Program-made: the position numbers and the translations under genes
Notes under the pieces: model-generated
What the model saw: only the letters and a program-made list of their open reading frames with translations
The model's database searches: none
Told to the model about the DNA's origin: nothing
DNA from: Pipra filicauda
Taxonomy: Eukaryota; Chordata; Aves; Passeriformes; Pipridae
Reading direction: 5' to 3'
Assembly: GCF_003945595.2 (NCBI RefSeq)
Contig: NW_024104367.1
Coordinates: 1,257,981 to 1,321,980, forward strand
Length of the DNA stretch: 64,000 nt
In this document: positions 13,928-26,230 of the stretch, piece by piece
Position numbering within the stretch: the first letter of the stretch is position 1
How the letters are laid out: every line of letters begins with the position of its first letter

Positions 13928-14216
13928 TTATAGAATAATTTAGGTTGAAAAAGACCCTTAAGAGTCCAACCATTAACCTAATTAACTGTCAAGTTCACCA
14001 CTAAACCTTGTCCCTAAGTGCCACATCTACACATTTTTTAAATATCTCCAGGGATGGTGATTCACCCATTGCCCTGGGCAGCCTGTTCCAATACTTGACC
14101 ACCTTTGTTGGAGGAATTTTTAATAATATTGAATCTAAATCTCCCCTGGTGCAATTTCAGGCCATTTCCTCTACTCCTGTTGCTTGTTACTTGGGAGAAG
14201 AGACCAACACCCACCA
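13928..14216 (-). mobile_element. CR1 3' region, 5'-truncated
   Basis: Antisense CR1 3' untranslated region. Reading the plus strand it starts with a worn tail (TAGAATAATTTAGGTTGAAA), continues through CCAGGGATGGTGATTCACCC and GGGCAGCCTGTTCCAATACT, and ends around TTGGGAGAAGAGACCAACAC. Clear CR1 signature, moderately diverged. Confidence 0.88.
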
Positions 14217-14606
14217 GATCAAGTTCTAGTTGGGCTTTGGCCCAAATTAGAAATTTTCTCCCTACAAAATCTCCAAAAGTCATAAACTTTTTTTCCCTCT
14301 GAGTTCCAGCCAAGGCTTTTTGTCCAGCCAAAATGGTCCTCTTCCCCCCTATCTTGTCTTTTGGCGCATGGGGATGGCTGTTCCTGTTCCTTTAAGATTT
14401 CCTTCTTGAAGAATGTCCTGGTCCCCTTTGCCCTTCAGGACTGCCTCCCGAGGGACTGTGTCTACCAGACTTTTCATTTGGGGCCTTCTACTTCCCTCAG
14501 AGGGGAGTCTCCTATGACAATGACCCATCTTAATTTCTTTATGGAAGCACCATTGACTTAACCTCAGCAACACCTCTAACCTAGAAGAACCATCACTCTT
14601 GTCATT

Positions 14607-14708
14607 GTTCAGTTCCCCTTGCAGACCCTCCTACCTGTTACTCTGGGGCACCTGGGGGTTCAGTTCCCCTTGCAGACCCTCCTACCTGTTACCCTGGGGC
14701 GCCTGGGG
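14607..14708. repeat. 51-bp tandem duplication, two copies
   Basis: Copy 1 at 14607-14657 and copy 2 at 14658-14708 both begin GTTCAGTTCCCCTTGCAGAC and differ at only two positions (T/C and A/G). A recent local duplication. Confidence 0.92.
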
Positions 14709-16279
14709 AGGTGGGCAGTCACGGAGGAGATGCACATGCTACGCCAAACATGACCTTATTGCCACTGTCCCTTGTCCCCTGAGTCTCTTAGTTCAGCTAG
14801 GCAGAGAGAGGACAGGGAATCCTCTGTGTCCTGTGTCCTGTCTGCCTGTTGGGCCTGTCCCAGGGAAGGCAGGGTGTGATTCCAGCAGTCTGTCTCTCTC
14901 TCAGACTCCCTGATACTCCTCAACATCCTCCTTTCCTCCCAGAGCTCAGGCACTGAGTGGAGGAGTCCCACCACCCGGGCACACTCCCCCAGGGATGATC
15001 ACTGGTCAAGCTGGCAGAGTTACAGCCCCCTCTGCATGACTACCCTCATTAATTATGATAATTACTGTTCTCTATGGAGTGCCATCCACTTCAGAGTCCC
15101 CACAAGGTTTTTCTGCACTGGTTTAATTGATGTCCCTGCTCTGTGAGGGATGTGAAACCTGTGACCACAGGAGAGTCACTTTAACTTTCACATTGATAGA
15201 ATGAGGTTAATAAGAACACCCTGTTTCACTGGCAGGAGGATGCTATTCAAGATTATGGGTTGTCCAACTTAGAAGAAGCTGGAGACCATTAAGTATCCAA
15301 GCAAAGAGACTCATGGAGGAAACACAGGTAGAAGAAAGCACCAGAGCTGGAAGTTTGACTGTGCTCCACACTTGCTGTCAGGCCACCACAGTGGCAGCCC
15401 AGCCTGAGGGAACCCAGAAGCAAAGTGGAACTGGAGACTGGCTGCAGGCAAGGTTTCCACAGAGATCTTTCTGGTAAACACATTCAGACCAAGTAGTCAT
15501 TAGGACTAAACATAAGCTTTGGTTTAGATGTTTGTTTTCGCAACCTGTCCGACCCAACCCGGGCTTCCCAGTTGTTTCCTTAGTAACCAGTCCATATGTC
15601 AGGATAGTTAAGGTTGTCATGTATGAGGTAAACAACTCAAGATTCAAAGAATACCTCATACCTACCTGATTTAGGCAAGAAAGCCACAAAATTTCCCCAA
15701 TTTCTTATAATTCTTTTACATACAGGGTAAGGAAGTGTCTGTGGACTGAAAATCATGAAACTCTCATCTCTGCTGTGGATTTATTGACTGGGTAGAGAAA
15801 GAAGCAATTACAGTTGAGGGAATAGTATGAAAAATAACTGCTTCTGAATATTTCTTTCCAATTTTAATCAATGTTGGATGTAACAGTGGAAAAGTCAGTG
15901 ATTATATTTAATGTCTAAGACAATATCTCTGAAAATTATAAGGTTATTTTCAGGTAAAAGCATTGATAGTGAGCATGTTTCACATCCAGGATGAATGGCT
16001 AAGATCAGATATATATTCATGCTTGATCTTTCATGCCCTTGAATATGCAGGGAATGAAAACAGCATCACATTACTTCTCCAACTAGGTGGAAATAACATA
16101 GCCCTAATGTTGAATCAATTCACAAAATAAACCCTGTGAATAGCTGCTGAGGAAATCAATATGAGGAAGGAGTGAACTGAACATCTGTTCTGAAAATCAT
16201 CAGAAAAAGAAAAAATAGATTGTGGCTGTCCTGGTTTTGGTATCTCTAGAAAGTCTGGGCCTAAAAACCCCATCTAGAT

Positions 16280-17060
16280 TAACAAATTAATTGAGAACCA
16301 AGTGGGGGGGTTGTGGAGAAAGAAACAAAGGGAAAAAATGGAACATAGAAAAAATTGAAATTAAAAAAATTAAATAAAAGAAGAAGGGTGATGGAGGGAA
16401 GCTGCACAGTTACAGATAAGAAGTAGCTTAATGGATAAGTTCTATGGACAAGCTTAATGGATAAAAAAGAAAACTAATGGAGAGGTGGGGGGAGAAGAGT
16501 ATCAAGGGAAGGAGCAGTTCAAAAGAGGGGAGTTAAAGGCAGTAGGTAGAGAATAAGTTGAACCTTTTTCTTTCTGATACAAGATGGGAGTGCCAGCAGG
16601 AAGTACCTGTAAGAGAAAAACTGTGAGATGAGGAGGACAAGACCTCTGAGAAAGGGAGGGAGAAAGGTGCCAGAAATAGAGTCAGACGTGACCACTAGAT
16701 TTTATGTCCTGTATAGCACAACCCTTAAATTTCACCTGCTGCCCTCTCCCTTTTTGACAAATGGCAGGTTTCCCTGAGGTGATGTGGTATTAAAGACTTG
16801 AAGAGATGGAAAATTATCTCGGATAGCTGTGAGATGGCCTGTGATAGAGGAAGGATTCCAGAGACAGCATGACCAAAAGAGGAGGACAGGAGGAAGATGG
16901 CTGAAAGGAGTGAGAGTATACAGAGGTAATGGCAGGGGAGGGTCAGAAAAGAGAGAAATGTTAAAGATGAGTCAAAAAAAAACCCAGACTGTAAATAAAG
17001 GTTTGTGCTGGTGAGAGGAGGAGAGGAGTGAGGTGAAGAGGAGAAGGAAGAGATGACTGG
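16280..17060. repeat. Purine-rich (A/G) tract
   Basis: The plus strand is strongly biased to A and G for about 780 bases, with many AGAAGG, GGAGAG and AAAAAT runs and few pyrimidines. It is low complexity rather than a gene. Just left of it, TGTCCTGGTTTTGG at 16227 resembles the start of an avian ERVL LTR, but no matching end was found. Confidence 0.6.
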
Positions 17061-17659
17061 TCTAATGGGGATTAGGATGACATCAGAAGAACTGTCTGTG
17101 CATTGAGCTGACACAGCAACCAGTTTGCCTGGGCAAGAAGTAGATAATTGATACCACCCCTTAGGAGCTGCAGTTCATCAAAACCCTTTAGGGTAACCTC
17201 AGAAACCAACAGTCTCTCCTTGCCCTTAAATTGTTTTAATGGAACACTTTTCCTGCCTCCTCCTGTATTTTTAGCAACTCCTTGCAACCTTCTTTATCCT
17301 CAGCAAGTGATAAGCTGCTGGTAACCTTGTTTGCAATTTGTGGTTCATTAGAAGTTCAGTCAGAGGCAAGGGCAGCACCTGTGTGCAGAGTGAATTATTG
17401 AGCAGATGTGTTTGGTCTGAGCCTTGTCTCTACCGACCTCTTAAAGGTGCCACCTAATCCTGATTAGTCAGCACTCACTGGGGTTTCCTGCTCTGCAACA
17501 CTGGTGTCAGTGGTGGAAAAAACCCCAATTATTAGATGCAGAAAAACACAAAGTTCAACACAACGTCATTGAGAAAAACAAGGGGCAGGGTAAGATGAGC
17601 AATAAGGTTAAGAGATTTATATACAAAACCACAGAGAAGCCCATCTCCGCTGGGTATGG

Positions 17660-17746
17660 TGCCCTAATCATATATACAGTGCTTGATTGTATATATATTG
17701 TATATACGTCATATATACATGCCCTGATTGTGTATACAGTGCAATG
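17660..17746. repeat. TATA-rich imperfect repeat cluster
   Basis: Units of the type ATATATACAGTGC, TGATTGTATATATATTG and TATATACGTCATATATAC recur three to four times, forming overlapping dyads. Simple-repeat derived; no function proposed. Confidence 0.6.
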
Positions 17747-19313
17747 AGACTCCAGGCAGAAGCCTAGCACCCTTTTCAGTCTTTCTGGTTTTCACTGTTG
17801 TTCCCCAAACAACATCTTTAAGCACTGCAAAAGGGTGCCAGAAGGAACAGAGGCAGCTCCCTCATTCCCAAAGAGATGCAGGATTTGGTCCTGTCACATG
17901 GGAAATGTCCCCCAAACACAGAATTTCTAGAAAAGCTGTGGCTCGGCAGCACAGCTCCTTATCCATAATCTGTGCAACAGATGCACCAAGCAAAGCATCT
18001 CCTGTACTGTCAGCTGTTGCTTTAGAGTCTTGTATCTCCAGGGTTTACTCTTTTTCCTCTAATCTGCTGGATGAGGGTAATGAATATTTAAGTGCTCGAT
18101 GCAAACCCGTCTGTCCTGGAGGAGAGGCTGGAGCTGCGCAAGCCGCGGAGCCGAGAGGATCATTGTAATCTGCTCCATGGGTGGTGCTGCCTGTGGCCAA
18201 ATGGATTCCATATGTGAGATCATCTGTCATGCAGAAGGCATCATCATTAGTTCCCCTTTCTAGGAAGCCCTTCTGCTCTCCTGGATGAAATATGCTGCCA
18301 CTGAACCCAGAATGTTGATTTGCCATGATGGTGCCAGTATGGAGCGAGCTCTTTGGTGACTTTCAAAATTCCAGTGCCTCTGTTCATTTTTTTGGACTTC
18401 AGGTAGACAATGTTGTTATTTTATTAATTTTATTCTTGATGCAGTTTTGAACCTCTGCATGAAGATCATTCCAGTGTCCAGATACCTTTGAGGAACATCA
18501 TCTTGGGTAAGGAGAGTAGTCTGGATTAAAGATATGCCACACCTGTGCTTTTAATTTTAGCTTTACACTATTAACCAAAGAGCCACAAGCTGTTACTCTG
18601 TAGATCTGTGTAACATACTGGATAGTCACTCTATTGCAGCCAACATCTTCATCCTCACTTCTCTTTTTATTAGGAAGGTAGGTTCTCCTGCCCAGACCTG
18701 CTCAGAGAATCTTATATGACAGTGGGCAAGGTGCCTGTGGAAAGGGAGATTGTAAACTACTCTCCACGTCCCCTGGGGAGGGTCAGGTATAAGGAGTTTA
18801 AACTGAAACCAAAGAGTTAAGTTAAAGATAGCAGAACCCTGTTTGTTAGAGTACAGACAGTGGATAGGTGCCTGGGAAGACTGTGAAACCTCTGGCACTG
18901 GCAGTTTGTCCAATCTGTCTCTCATCTCCCAGGGATTAGTCGGGGGCTACTTCATCTGTATCTTTTACCAGCTAGGTTTTCAACTCTGCTTTCGGCTGTT
19001 ATTTAGCAGCAGATGTTCAGATTCTGAATATTCTCCAAAGCTACACAGTTGTTATTAGGCATAATTAACACCAGGAACCTTAATCCATAAGCCTCCTTTA
19101 GGTTGGACTCAGTCCTATTCTGTGTTTACAAAATAAAACCTTCATGTGAAGATCACCTCTTTGAAAAGTAATTAGCAATCCTAGCTCCCTGTGAGGAAGA
19201 GAAATACTTGTAGAATTTGGAAAGCAAGAAATATTGCTGGAACACATAGCTGTTTGTCCTAACAGCAGCACAACTTAACACTTACAAACTCTCCAAATTT
19301 ATAGTGCTGAATT

Positions 19314-19355
19314 AATTACTTAGCCATGTATCTAAATTACTTAGCCATATATCTA
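19314..19355. repeat. 21-bp tandem repeat, two copies
   Basis: AATTACTTAGCCATGTATCT plus A is repeated immediately (19314-19334 and 19335-19355), with one G/A difference. Confidence 0.85.
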
Positions 19356-20097
19356 AATCAAATGTTCAGGAAAGTCATTAATATTACTCAGAACTACCAG
19401 TTTATGGATCATTGTCTGTAATCAGGTTGTGGTAGTTCAACGAGATCTGCATTTCCTGTGGTTGACAATGGATTATTCACGTAGGATGTGCAGCATAATT
19501 GAGTTAAGGTTATGGAAGCAAACATACCTTCTGGAATTTTCCCAATCTGAGGTCATATAGCTTAATAAAGTTGTATAATTCCAGGGGTGTTTTTAAGCAC
19601 TTGCACTAAACAAACACCGTGTCCATGCCTTCTGAAGAACAACAATAGGATAGGAACAGTTGTTTTATTCTAGGATCTGGTTAAATAAATTGGAAGTGCA
19701 GTGCAGTGTTTGGGAGGTTTCAGTTCTAAAGCTATTTCAAGAAACCCATGAGGATTTCACTAAAAATCTGCAGCTGCAGTATGTGCAGGCAAACAGGATG
19801 CTGTTCTATCACCAAAGGAATAACAAACAATTCCAAAAGAGGGGGTAATTTAGTTAAATATAGCACTTAAAATAATATACTAAGAATCTACATCTTTTGT
19901 GATCATTCTACCTTTTTATGCAGTGGATAGTTGCAAAATCCTCAAACTGATAATGACTGCAAGTGGTGTTCCCATAAGAGGAGAAATGAAAATCTGCAGA
20001 TAACAGGCTGAAGGACAGTGAGGCAGGCACAGGCTCATGAAAATGAGATAGAATGTCTGATATCATTGCTTTGTCTGCTTCCTAGGTTGGGTCTTTG

Positions 20098-20102
20098 AGG
20101 TC
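20098..20102. repeat. Target site duplication, left (ERVL-like solo LTR)
   Basis: AGGTC, repeated exactly at 20673-20677 directly after the CA end of the LTR. Confidence 0.85.
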
Positions 20103-20672
20103 TGTGCTGGTTTTGGCCGAGGCAATTTTCATCATAATAGCAAGTATGGGACTGTGTTTTGGATTTGTGATGAAAATAGTGTTGGTAATTCAGGGATGTT
20201 TTCATTATTGCTGAGCAGAGCTTACACAGACTCAAGGCTTTTTCTGCTCCTCACTCCACCCCACCAGTGAGTGGGCTGGGAGTGCACAGGAATTTGGGAG
20301 AGTACACAGCTGTGACAGCTGACCCCAATTGGCCCAAGGGATATTCCAGAGTGTAGGACATCATGCTCAGCATCTGAGGAGAGAAGAAGGAAGGGGGGAC
20401 ATTCAGCATGATGGTGTTTGATTTCCCAGGTCACTGTTACACGTGCTGGAGCCCAGCTTTCCTGGGCACGGCCAAACACCTGCCTGTAGGAAGTGGTGAA
20501 TGAATTCCTTGTTTATTTTGTTTGTGTGTACAGCTTTTCCTTCCCCTATTAAATTGTCTTTGTCCCAACCCACGAGATTTCTCACTTTTCCAGTTCTGTC
20601 CCCCCTCCCACCAGAGAGGAGCGAGCAAGGGCTGTGTAGGGCTGAGTTCCTGGCTAGGATTAAACCATGACA
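20103..20672 (+). mobile_element. Solo LTR of an ERVL-like element
   Basis: A 570-bp solo LTR. It begins TGTGCTGGTTTTGGC and ends TAAACCATGACA, giving TG...CA termini, and is flanked by a perfect 5-bp duplication AGGTC (20098-20102 and 20673-20677). The internal order (GGATTTGTGATGAAAATAGT, then AGCTGACCCCAATTGGCCCA and AGGGATATTCCAGA, then AATTCCTTGT, then an ATTAAA poly(A)-type signal at 20548-20553) matches the abundant avian ERVL LTR type as I remember it. The TATA region is worn. With no second LTR or internal sequence nearby, it arose by LTR-LTR recombination. A 5-bp duplication is the usual length for class III elements. Confidence 0.85.
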
Positions 20673-20677
20673 AGGTC
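20673..20677. repeat. Target site duplication, right (ERVL-like solo LTR)
   Basis: AGGTC, the partner of 20098-20102. Confidence 0.85.
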
Positions 20678-20969
20678 TAAAATACACAGCAATGCTGAGA
20701 AAAGTGTGCAACACTAAAACCACTGTGAAGGGGCTGCTGGTCAGTGCATGAGCTTGTTCCTTGATTCAGTGCAGCCCAAGGACCAATCTCCATTGTCTCT
20801 AAGAATCTCTCTCTGACATCAGCCAAAGCAGATGCCTCAGGAAGGGAGTAAGAACTGGACAAAGCAGACTCCCATTTTGCAACTATTTGCAGTTCAGGCC
20901 CTTCCTGAAAAGGTGGGCTTGGTGTATTAATAACACTCAATCTCTCTCTTCCTCAAAGAGGCTGCTTGA

Positions 20970-22320
20970 AGGGATGCTTTTGAAGCCACATCAGTTTTTG
21001 GTTCCCACAACACAGTGTGGCAGGAAGTTCCAAAGTTTAACTCCAGGCATGAAGAGTCACTTCCTTCCGTTTGCTTTGAGCGTGTCCTCTCCTACTTAAA
21101 ATCACTGGTTCCTTCTTCTGTTATTGGAAAGTGCAATGAAAAATCAATCTCTTCACCTTCCTCATGATGTTCATGATGTTATAGATTTATCATTTAGATT
21201 TATATCTTCCCTTCCCTTTCCCCCTACAGAGGTGTGCTTGCCTGAAAGTTTCTCTTCGGTATTGAGGTAAAATTGTGGGAAGGTGGGGGAAGCTTAGAGA
21301 TTGAATTTTTGTGGTGGTTCAAACCACCACAATTGAAGTAGTAACTTATTAGTTTTCCCTTACATCGAGTAGTTACAGACTCCTTATCAGCCTTTTAACC
21401 CTCATCTGAATCTTTTTACATCTATTGTTTCCTTTTCAAGTGAGAGGACCAGAGCTGCACACAGGATTCCAGCTAGAAAAGCCATAGAGTTATACAGTTG
21501 TGTAGTAACATTCTCTGCTTTTCTCTCTTGTCCTTTTCCTGGCAATTCCCAACATTTGATTTGTTTTAATGCTTAGCTGATGTTTCCATGGAACTACCTG
21601 TTATAGCCCTAACTCTTCACTCCTGGCTGGTAACAGCCATCTCAGAGCTACTTGTGAGCTGAGGGCTGCTTTTCCCCTTGGGCATCATTTGTCTGTCCAG
21701 TCACTGAGATTCTGCAATTCTTCCCAGTCTTTCCTCATCTTTAATACCCAGAGTAGTTTTGAATCATAACTAAACCTTGTCACTTCACTGTTTCCTCCTT
21801 TCCAGCTCATGAAGGATTCTGTAAGCAAACAGCACAAATCTCCAGGGGACACCACTGCTGATCAGCCTCCACCACAAAACCTGACCATGAGCTCTCACTC
21901 TCTGTTTCCTGGGTTTTTTATTCATTCCCTTTTTATTCTTCCAGGGACCTTCCCATTTACGCCTTGTCTTTCCTTAAAAGCCTGTGGTGAGAGATGCTGT
22001 CTGCAGCTCTCAGGAAATACAAGCTGGTTATATCAACAGGATATCCTTTATCCAAAGGCTTGTTGACACCTTCAGAAAACTCCAGTGGGACCATATGGCA
22101 GGACTTCCCTTTATAAAAGCCATGCTGACTTTTCACAGCACATCACAATTACCTCTGGGTCCACAACTTCTATTTTTATTTTTTTTTCCAACTTTCTACA
22201 AAGCAACAGCACAATACCAACCTGCACTGAGCTTCTGACACTGCTGGAAGAGCCGAGACCTCACATTAAGCTGAAAGGCTGGGACAAAGGTGCTCCCACT
22301 GGACCTGTATTTTCCAGATC
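20970..22320 (-). mobile_element. Ancient, decayed CR1-like LINE in antisense
   Basis: A 1.35-kb degenerate element. Plus-strand landmarks in the order expected for antisense amniote CR1 elements: GGCAGGAAGTTCCAAAGTTT (3' region), GACCAGAGCTGCACACAGGA, TGGTAACAGCCATCTCAGAG, AGAGTAGTTTTGAATCATAA, CCAGGGGACACCACTGCTGA, GGCTTGTTGACACCTTCAGA, AAAAGCCATGCTGACTTTTC and CCACTGGACCTGTATT. The RT coding frame is no longer readable because of many small indels. A perfect 11-bp hairpin (21309-21332) lies inside it. The boundaries are approximate and the identification comes from remembered consensus motifs. Confidence 0.68.
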
Positions 22321-25300
22321 GTGACTTTCAGGTGCCGGAAGAGCAGGAGTTGGGATATTTTTTCCAGAATTTCCTCTTGGTGTTTACTGTTGTTTCAGTC
22401 AGGATTCCTCTACCTACTCTAAAATGTTACATGCAAAATTCCCTGCTCTGGTCAGCCCCCTCCATGTTGTCAGAACTGAAAGAGAAGCACTGACTTCCTT
22501 TTGGTTACATCTCCAAGGGGCAGGAAATGCCCCTTTTTTCACACATCCCCCAAAAACCTGGGGGTGGGAGTCCTGCCAAGGAGGGGAGGAGGCACCAGAC
22601 AAGTTGGTTGCTGGCAGCTGCCCGTTGCAGTCAATCCCCAGGGAAAGATGTTATTTGGAGTGAGCTGGAATGAGTCTGTGCCATGAATCAGGAGCACGGT
22701 CACAACTCCCAGACAGACGAACCCCTCCCTCCCTCCCTTTTCAGAGGGAATTTCACGCAGGCAACAGTCTGGCTTCATCGAATAAGACAAAGTGAATTAT
22801 TCCCTGATCACATCAGTGATGATTTTTGGTTTTGAGGGCGCAGATTCATCAATCAATTTATCTACACTGATTGCCTGGAAAAGCAGAGGACTGGCTAAAT
22901 CATCTAAGCTGTCTCATACCATTCTTCTTCTTGGGGTGGTGGGGTTATGACTTCTTCTTTACATTTTGGAAAATATTGAAAGCAAAATAAATGATGGAGA
23001 AAGAGCAGCTGCTGAACAGCTCAAAAAGGTCATTTCCTCAAAAATAAACCATCAAAAGGCAAACAAGCATGCTCCCCTCCCATGAGGAGTACATCTCATC
23101 CCTCTTTAGGTTTGAACAGTTTTTGAATGAAGTGAAACACCAGCACTTTTGGGACTTCCATTGACTGCAGAGATCTTTCTGGAGCCCTAAGCTACCCCAA
23201 AGAACATGATGCCTTCAGTGTTTTCACAAAACCCATTCCCACATATTGCACTGGGCTCACGGACAAAGCTGACCTCTCTGGGAAATCTGAAGAGGTGTAA
23301 AGGTTTTAGCAGACACCAGTAGGACCCAGCTGCTGCCACACTGCAGAGTGACTCACTCTGCAGAGTGCTTCTGGCAGGAGCACAGATGTGCAGGAAGCCA
23401 ACCTTTGTCAGGCTGAGTAACTCAGGTGATCACAGGCGACACCTGAAGGCACAGACGTGTTGGGTGTGATGCATAAGGTTGTGTAACCCCCTGTGTCCTT
23501 GGATAGGTGACCTCAGGCATCTGTGTAATGGCTTCCCAGTACTTTGAATGGGAACCACTGTCCCCTGTCATGGAGAAGAGATTCCACCTGCCTGCACCAA
23601 GGGAAGCCAGGCATGCTTGCCCACCATGCCTCCTACCTCTCTCCCAGCAGCCCCGGCGTGTTCCCAGATTACCAAATCAAGAAGCCTCTGATTTGTTCTG
23701 AAGATTTCTGAGATCAGGACAAGCATGGGAGGCTGTGAGAGAGATGGGAGATAAAGGCTGGCAAGCCTCAAGACTGCCTTTACTGCTTATCTCATTCCCT
23801 TAAGAAGGGCAGAGGTATCCTGAACACCATCTGATTGACCAGCTCCTGAAGAAGAAAAGAGACTGCATTTGTTGAACAAATTCCAATACCTCAGTTCTCA
23901 CACTGGAACTGAAGGGCAGCTGTTACAGGATATGCAGCTCCACAGGGGTCTGGGTAACTGTGATTTTATTATACAGTGGAGCCAACCTACCTTTGAGCAT
24001 TGCCAAGAAGGATGTCCGGCTCCCTGGCGCTGTCCCTGACCCCAGCATGCATCCTGCAACTTCCCTTTCACCTCACTGCTGTGTCCCTGACCCACAGAGT
24101 GCCAGCCCAGGGAGCTAAACCAGCACTGAGCCCTCCAGGTTTTGTGCCCCGGAAGGTTTTTTTGCTGGTGTAGTTCCCAGCTCCAGAATGCAGCAGGACC
24201 AACAAAAAGGGCATAGTGGAAATGTGCAGCCTGGTGAGCCTGACCACCCATTCCAACAACACCTACCCACTAATTACGACCAAAAATATGATAAAATCTC
24301 ACTCTCAATCTCCTCATACCACTGTGCCATGCAGAGAACAACAGTGAATGCCAGGGAAAAAGCAAAGGGCTGTAAGAGGAAGAAACATGCACTTGTGAAT
24401 GACTGTGAGAATTAATTTCTGCCATAAAATATGGCTCATAATATGAAATGTCTGTGAACCATCTCAAAACTTCATCCTCTAGCAGTTGGTTTTAAAAGTA
24501 TTAGTTATGGCTTGACACCACCTGAAAGCAGCAAATGCCTTGCAGCAGAGCCTGACAGGCAGGGCTGCCACCAGGGGAACCTGCAATCTCATTAAGGCTT
24601 GGCAGCACCAGGGCCACTGTGGGGAAAAGAGAAAATGAAGAGCACCAGGTGAAGCTGTGATGGCAACAGGTACCACCATGTGGCTCAGTCATGGGCACAG
24701 TGGAGGGATCTGCTGGACAGGGAGGATGGAAAACCTCTCATGTCTGGCAGGGAAGGGACCAGTGGAGTATCTGTTTGAAAGTTTGATGGAAGTTTTCCCT
24801 ATTGCTTCACCCTGTGGATATACATGGGGAAAAGGCAGCTGTTAGAGAGGAACCTGGAGGAATCTGCAGTGCCCTCCTGGCTCCCAGCACGGCCTGGTGC
24901 TGCTGCAGGTGTGCAGAAAGCAAAGCGTAGAGAATCAGTCTGTAAAGGAGGGGTGACAGGGACACATCTGCTGCCTGAACAACTGACCTGGAGGCACAGG
25001 GAGGGATGTGAGCAGCTGGATGCACGAGCACGGATCCTATCGATTAGTGAACGGGCTCCTGGAACCGTCACAGTTGCAATACAAGTTAAAGAGAGGCACT
25101 TCAGTGAAGAGAAAACCCAGTAACAAAAAGATCTTTCTGTTCTTCGGAAACACCATCTGAAGAGGGTTGTTTCTAAATCACTGTCCAAACCAAGTCATAT
25201 TGTTTGCATGAATTACCTTGGCCTGTAACAGATAGTTTAGGAGCTGCCAAAGTCAAAGCCAGTACGAGCTCAGGAGAGGTTGCCAGTCCCGTGGAGTGAG

Positions 25301-26230
25301 GCTGGTCCCATCATGGATGGGAATGGTCTAAAGAAAAGCCAGGGTGTAGGAAGAAGGTGGACTGGGTGACCTGCTTCCATCGGACGTGGTGCTGAGCCAG
25401 GAGCTTTGTGTGGTGATAAAAACCACCTCCAGGGGAGCAACATGTATAATCACATGTATAACAGACACTGTGCATCCTTTACGTGCTGCATCTCCCTCTG
25501 CAGCCCACTGGGTCTGTGGTGTTACTCTGCTCCAAGCAGTACAGCAGGATACCACTCAATGCAGATACACTTTTACATTCAAGTCATCCCACAAAACAGG
25601 AGGCTTGCTGACATTTCCAGAGATGCCACTGAAATTCTGCTCAATCCCCTAACCCACGCTCAAAGAGAAACAATAGAGATTTCTCCTGTCTATCATTAAT
25701 GTTAGGAATAATCACTTGCATCATTCCCAAGGTGTACGAGCTCTTCATAGTCACCCAGTCTCTATTCATCCATTCTGGTTCTTAAATAAGCTGTTACATA
25801 CTGACATCCTCTAAACTGAACCCAGAAGTGTTTACTGGACTGAAAAAGACATCACCAGATGGCTGCAATATCAGCCTAGACGGATTTCTGTTCTTCAACA
25901 GGCGCTAAATGTGGCTGCAAAAGCAGCAGGCTGTAGAGCATCTGCATAGTCAAATCACCTCTAAGAGGCTTTGTAACTGCATTCAGTTCTGCTGTGCTGG
26001 AAAATGAGGATAATAAGCTCAATGTATTACACTTACACTGGGGCTACACTCCATAGAGAGCGGCAATAAGAAACACAGGCTGAGGTTTTAACAGCAGCCA
26101 GCGGGGCTCAGCACTTTGCTTGGTGGAAAAAGGAGATGCCAAACTACTTCTTTAGCTCCCTTGAGAGTCACAGACATGAGCTCCTGAGTTCCCAGAAGTC
26201 CCCCATGATGTGAGATAAACTATTTCAGCT
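22321..26230. other. Unannotated non-coding stretch
   Basis: No gene or further mobile element recognised. A unique AT-rich patch at about 22780-22880 with TCATCAATCAATTTATC resembles homeodomain/PBX-type sites, and 25015-25100 has an unusually CpG-containing unique sequence. Both are weak hints of regulatory DNA only. Confidence 0.4.

Larger units (their letters stand above)
14217..20102. other. Unannotated stretch between CR1 and solo LTR
   Basis: No confident gene. It contains a 51-bp tandem duplication (14607-14708), a stem-loop at 15621-15661, a purine-rich tract (16280-17060), a TATA-rich repeat cluster (17660-17746), an open frame of 93 codons with protein-like composition on the minus strand (18045-18326), and a two-copy 21-bp tandem repeat at 19314-19355. 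Confidence 0.45.
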
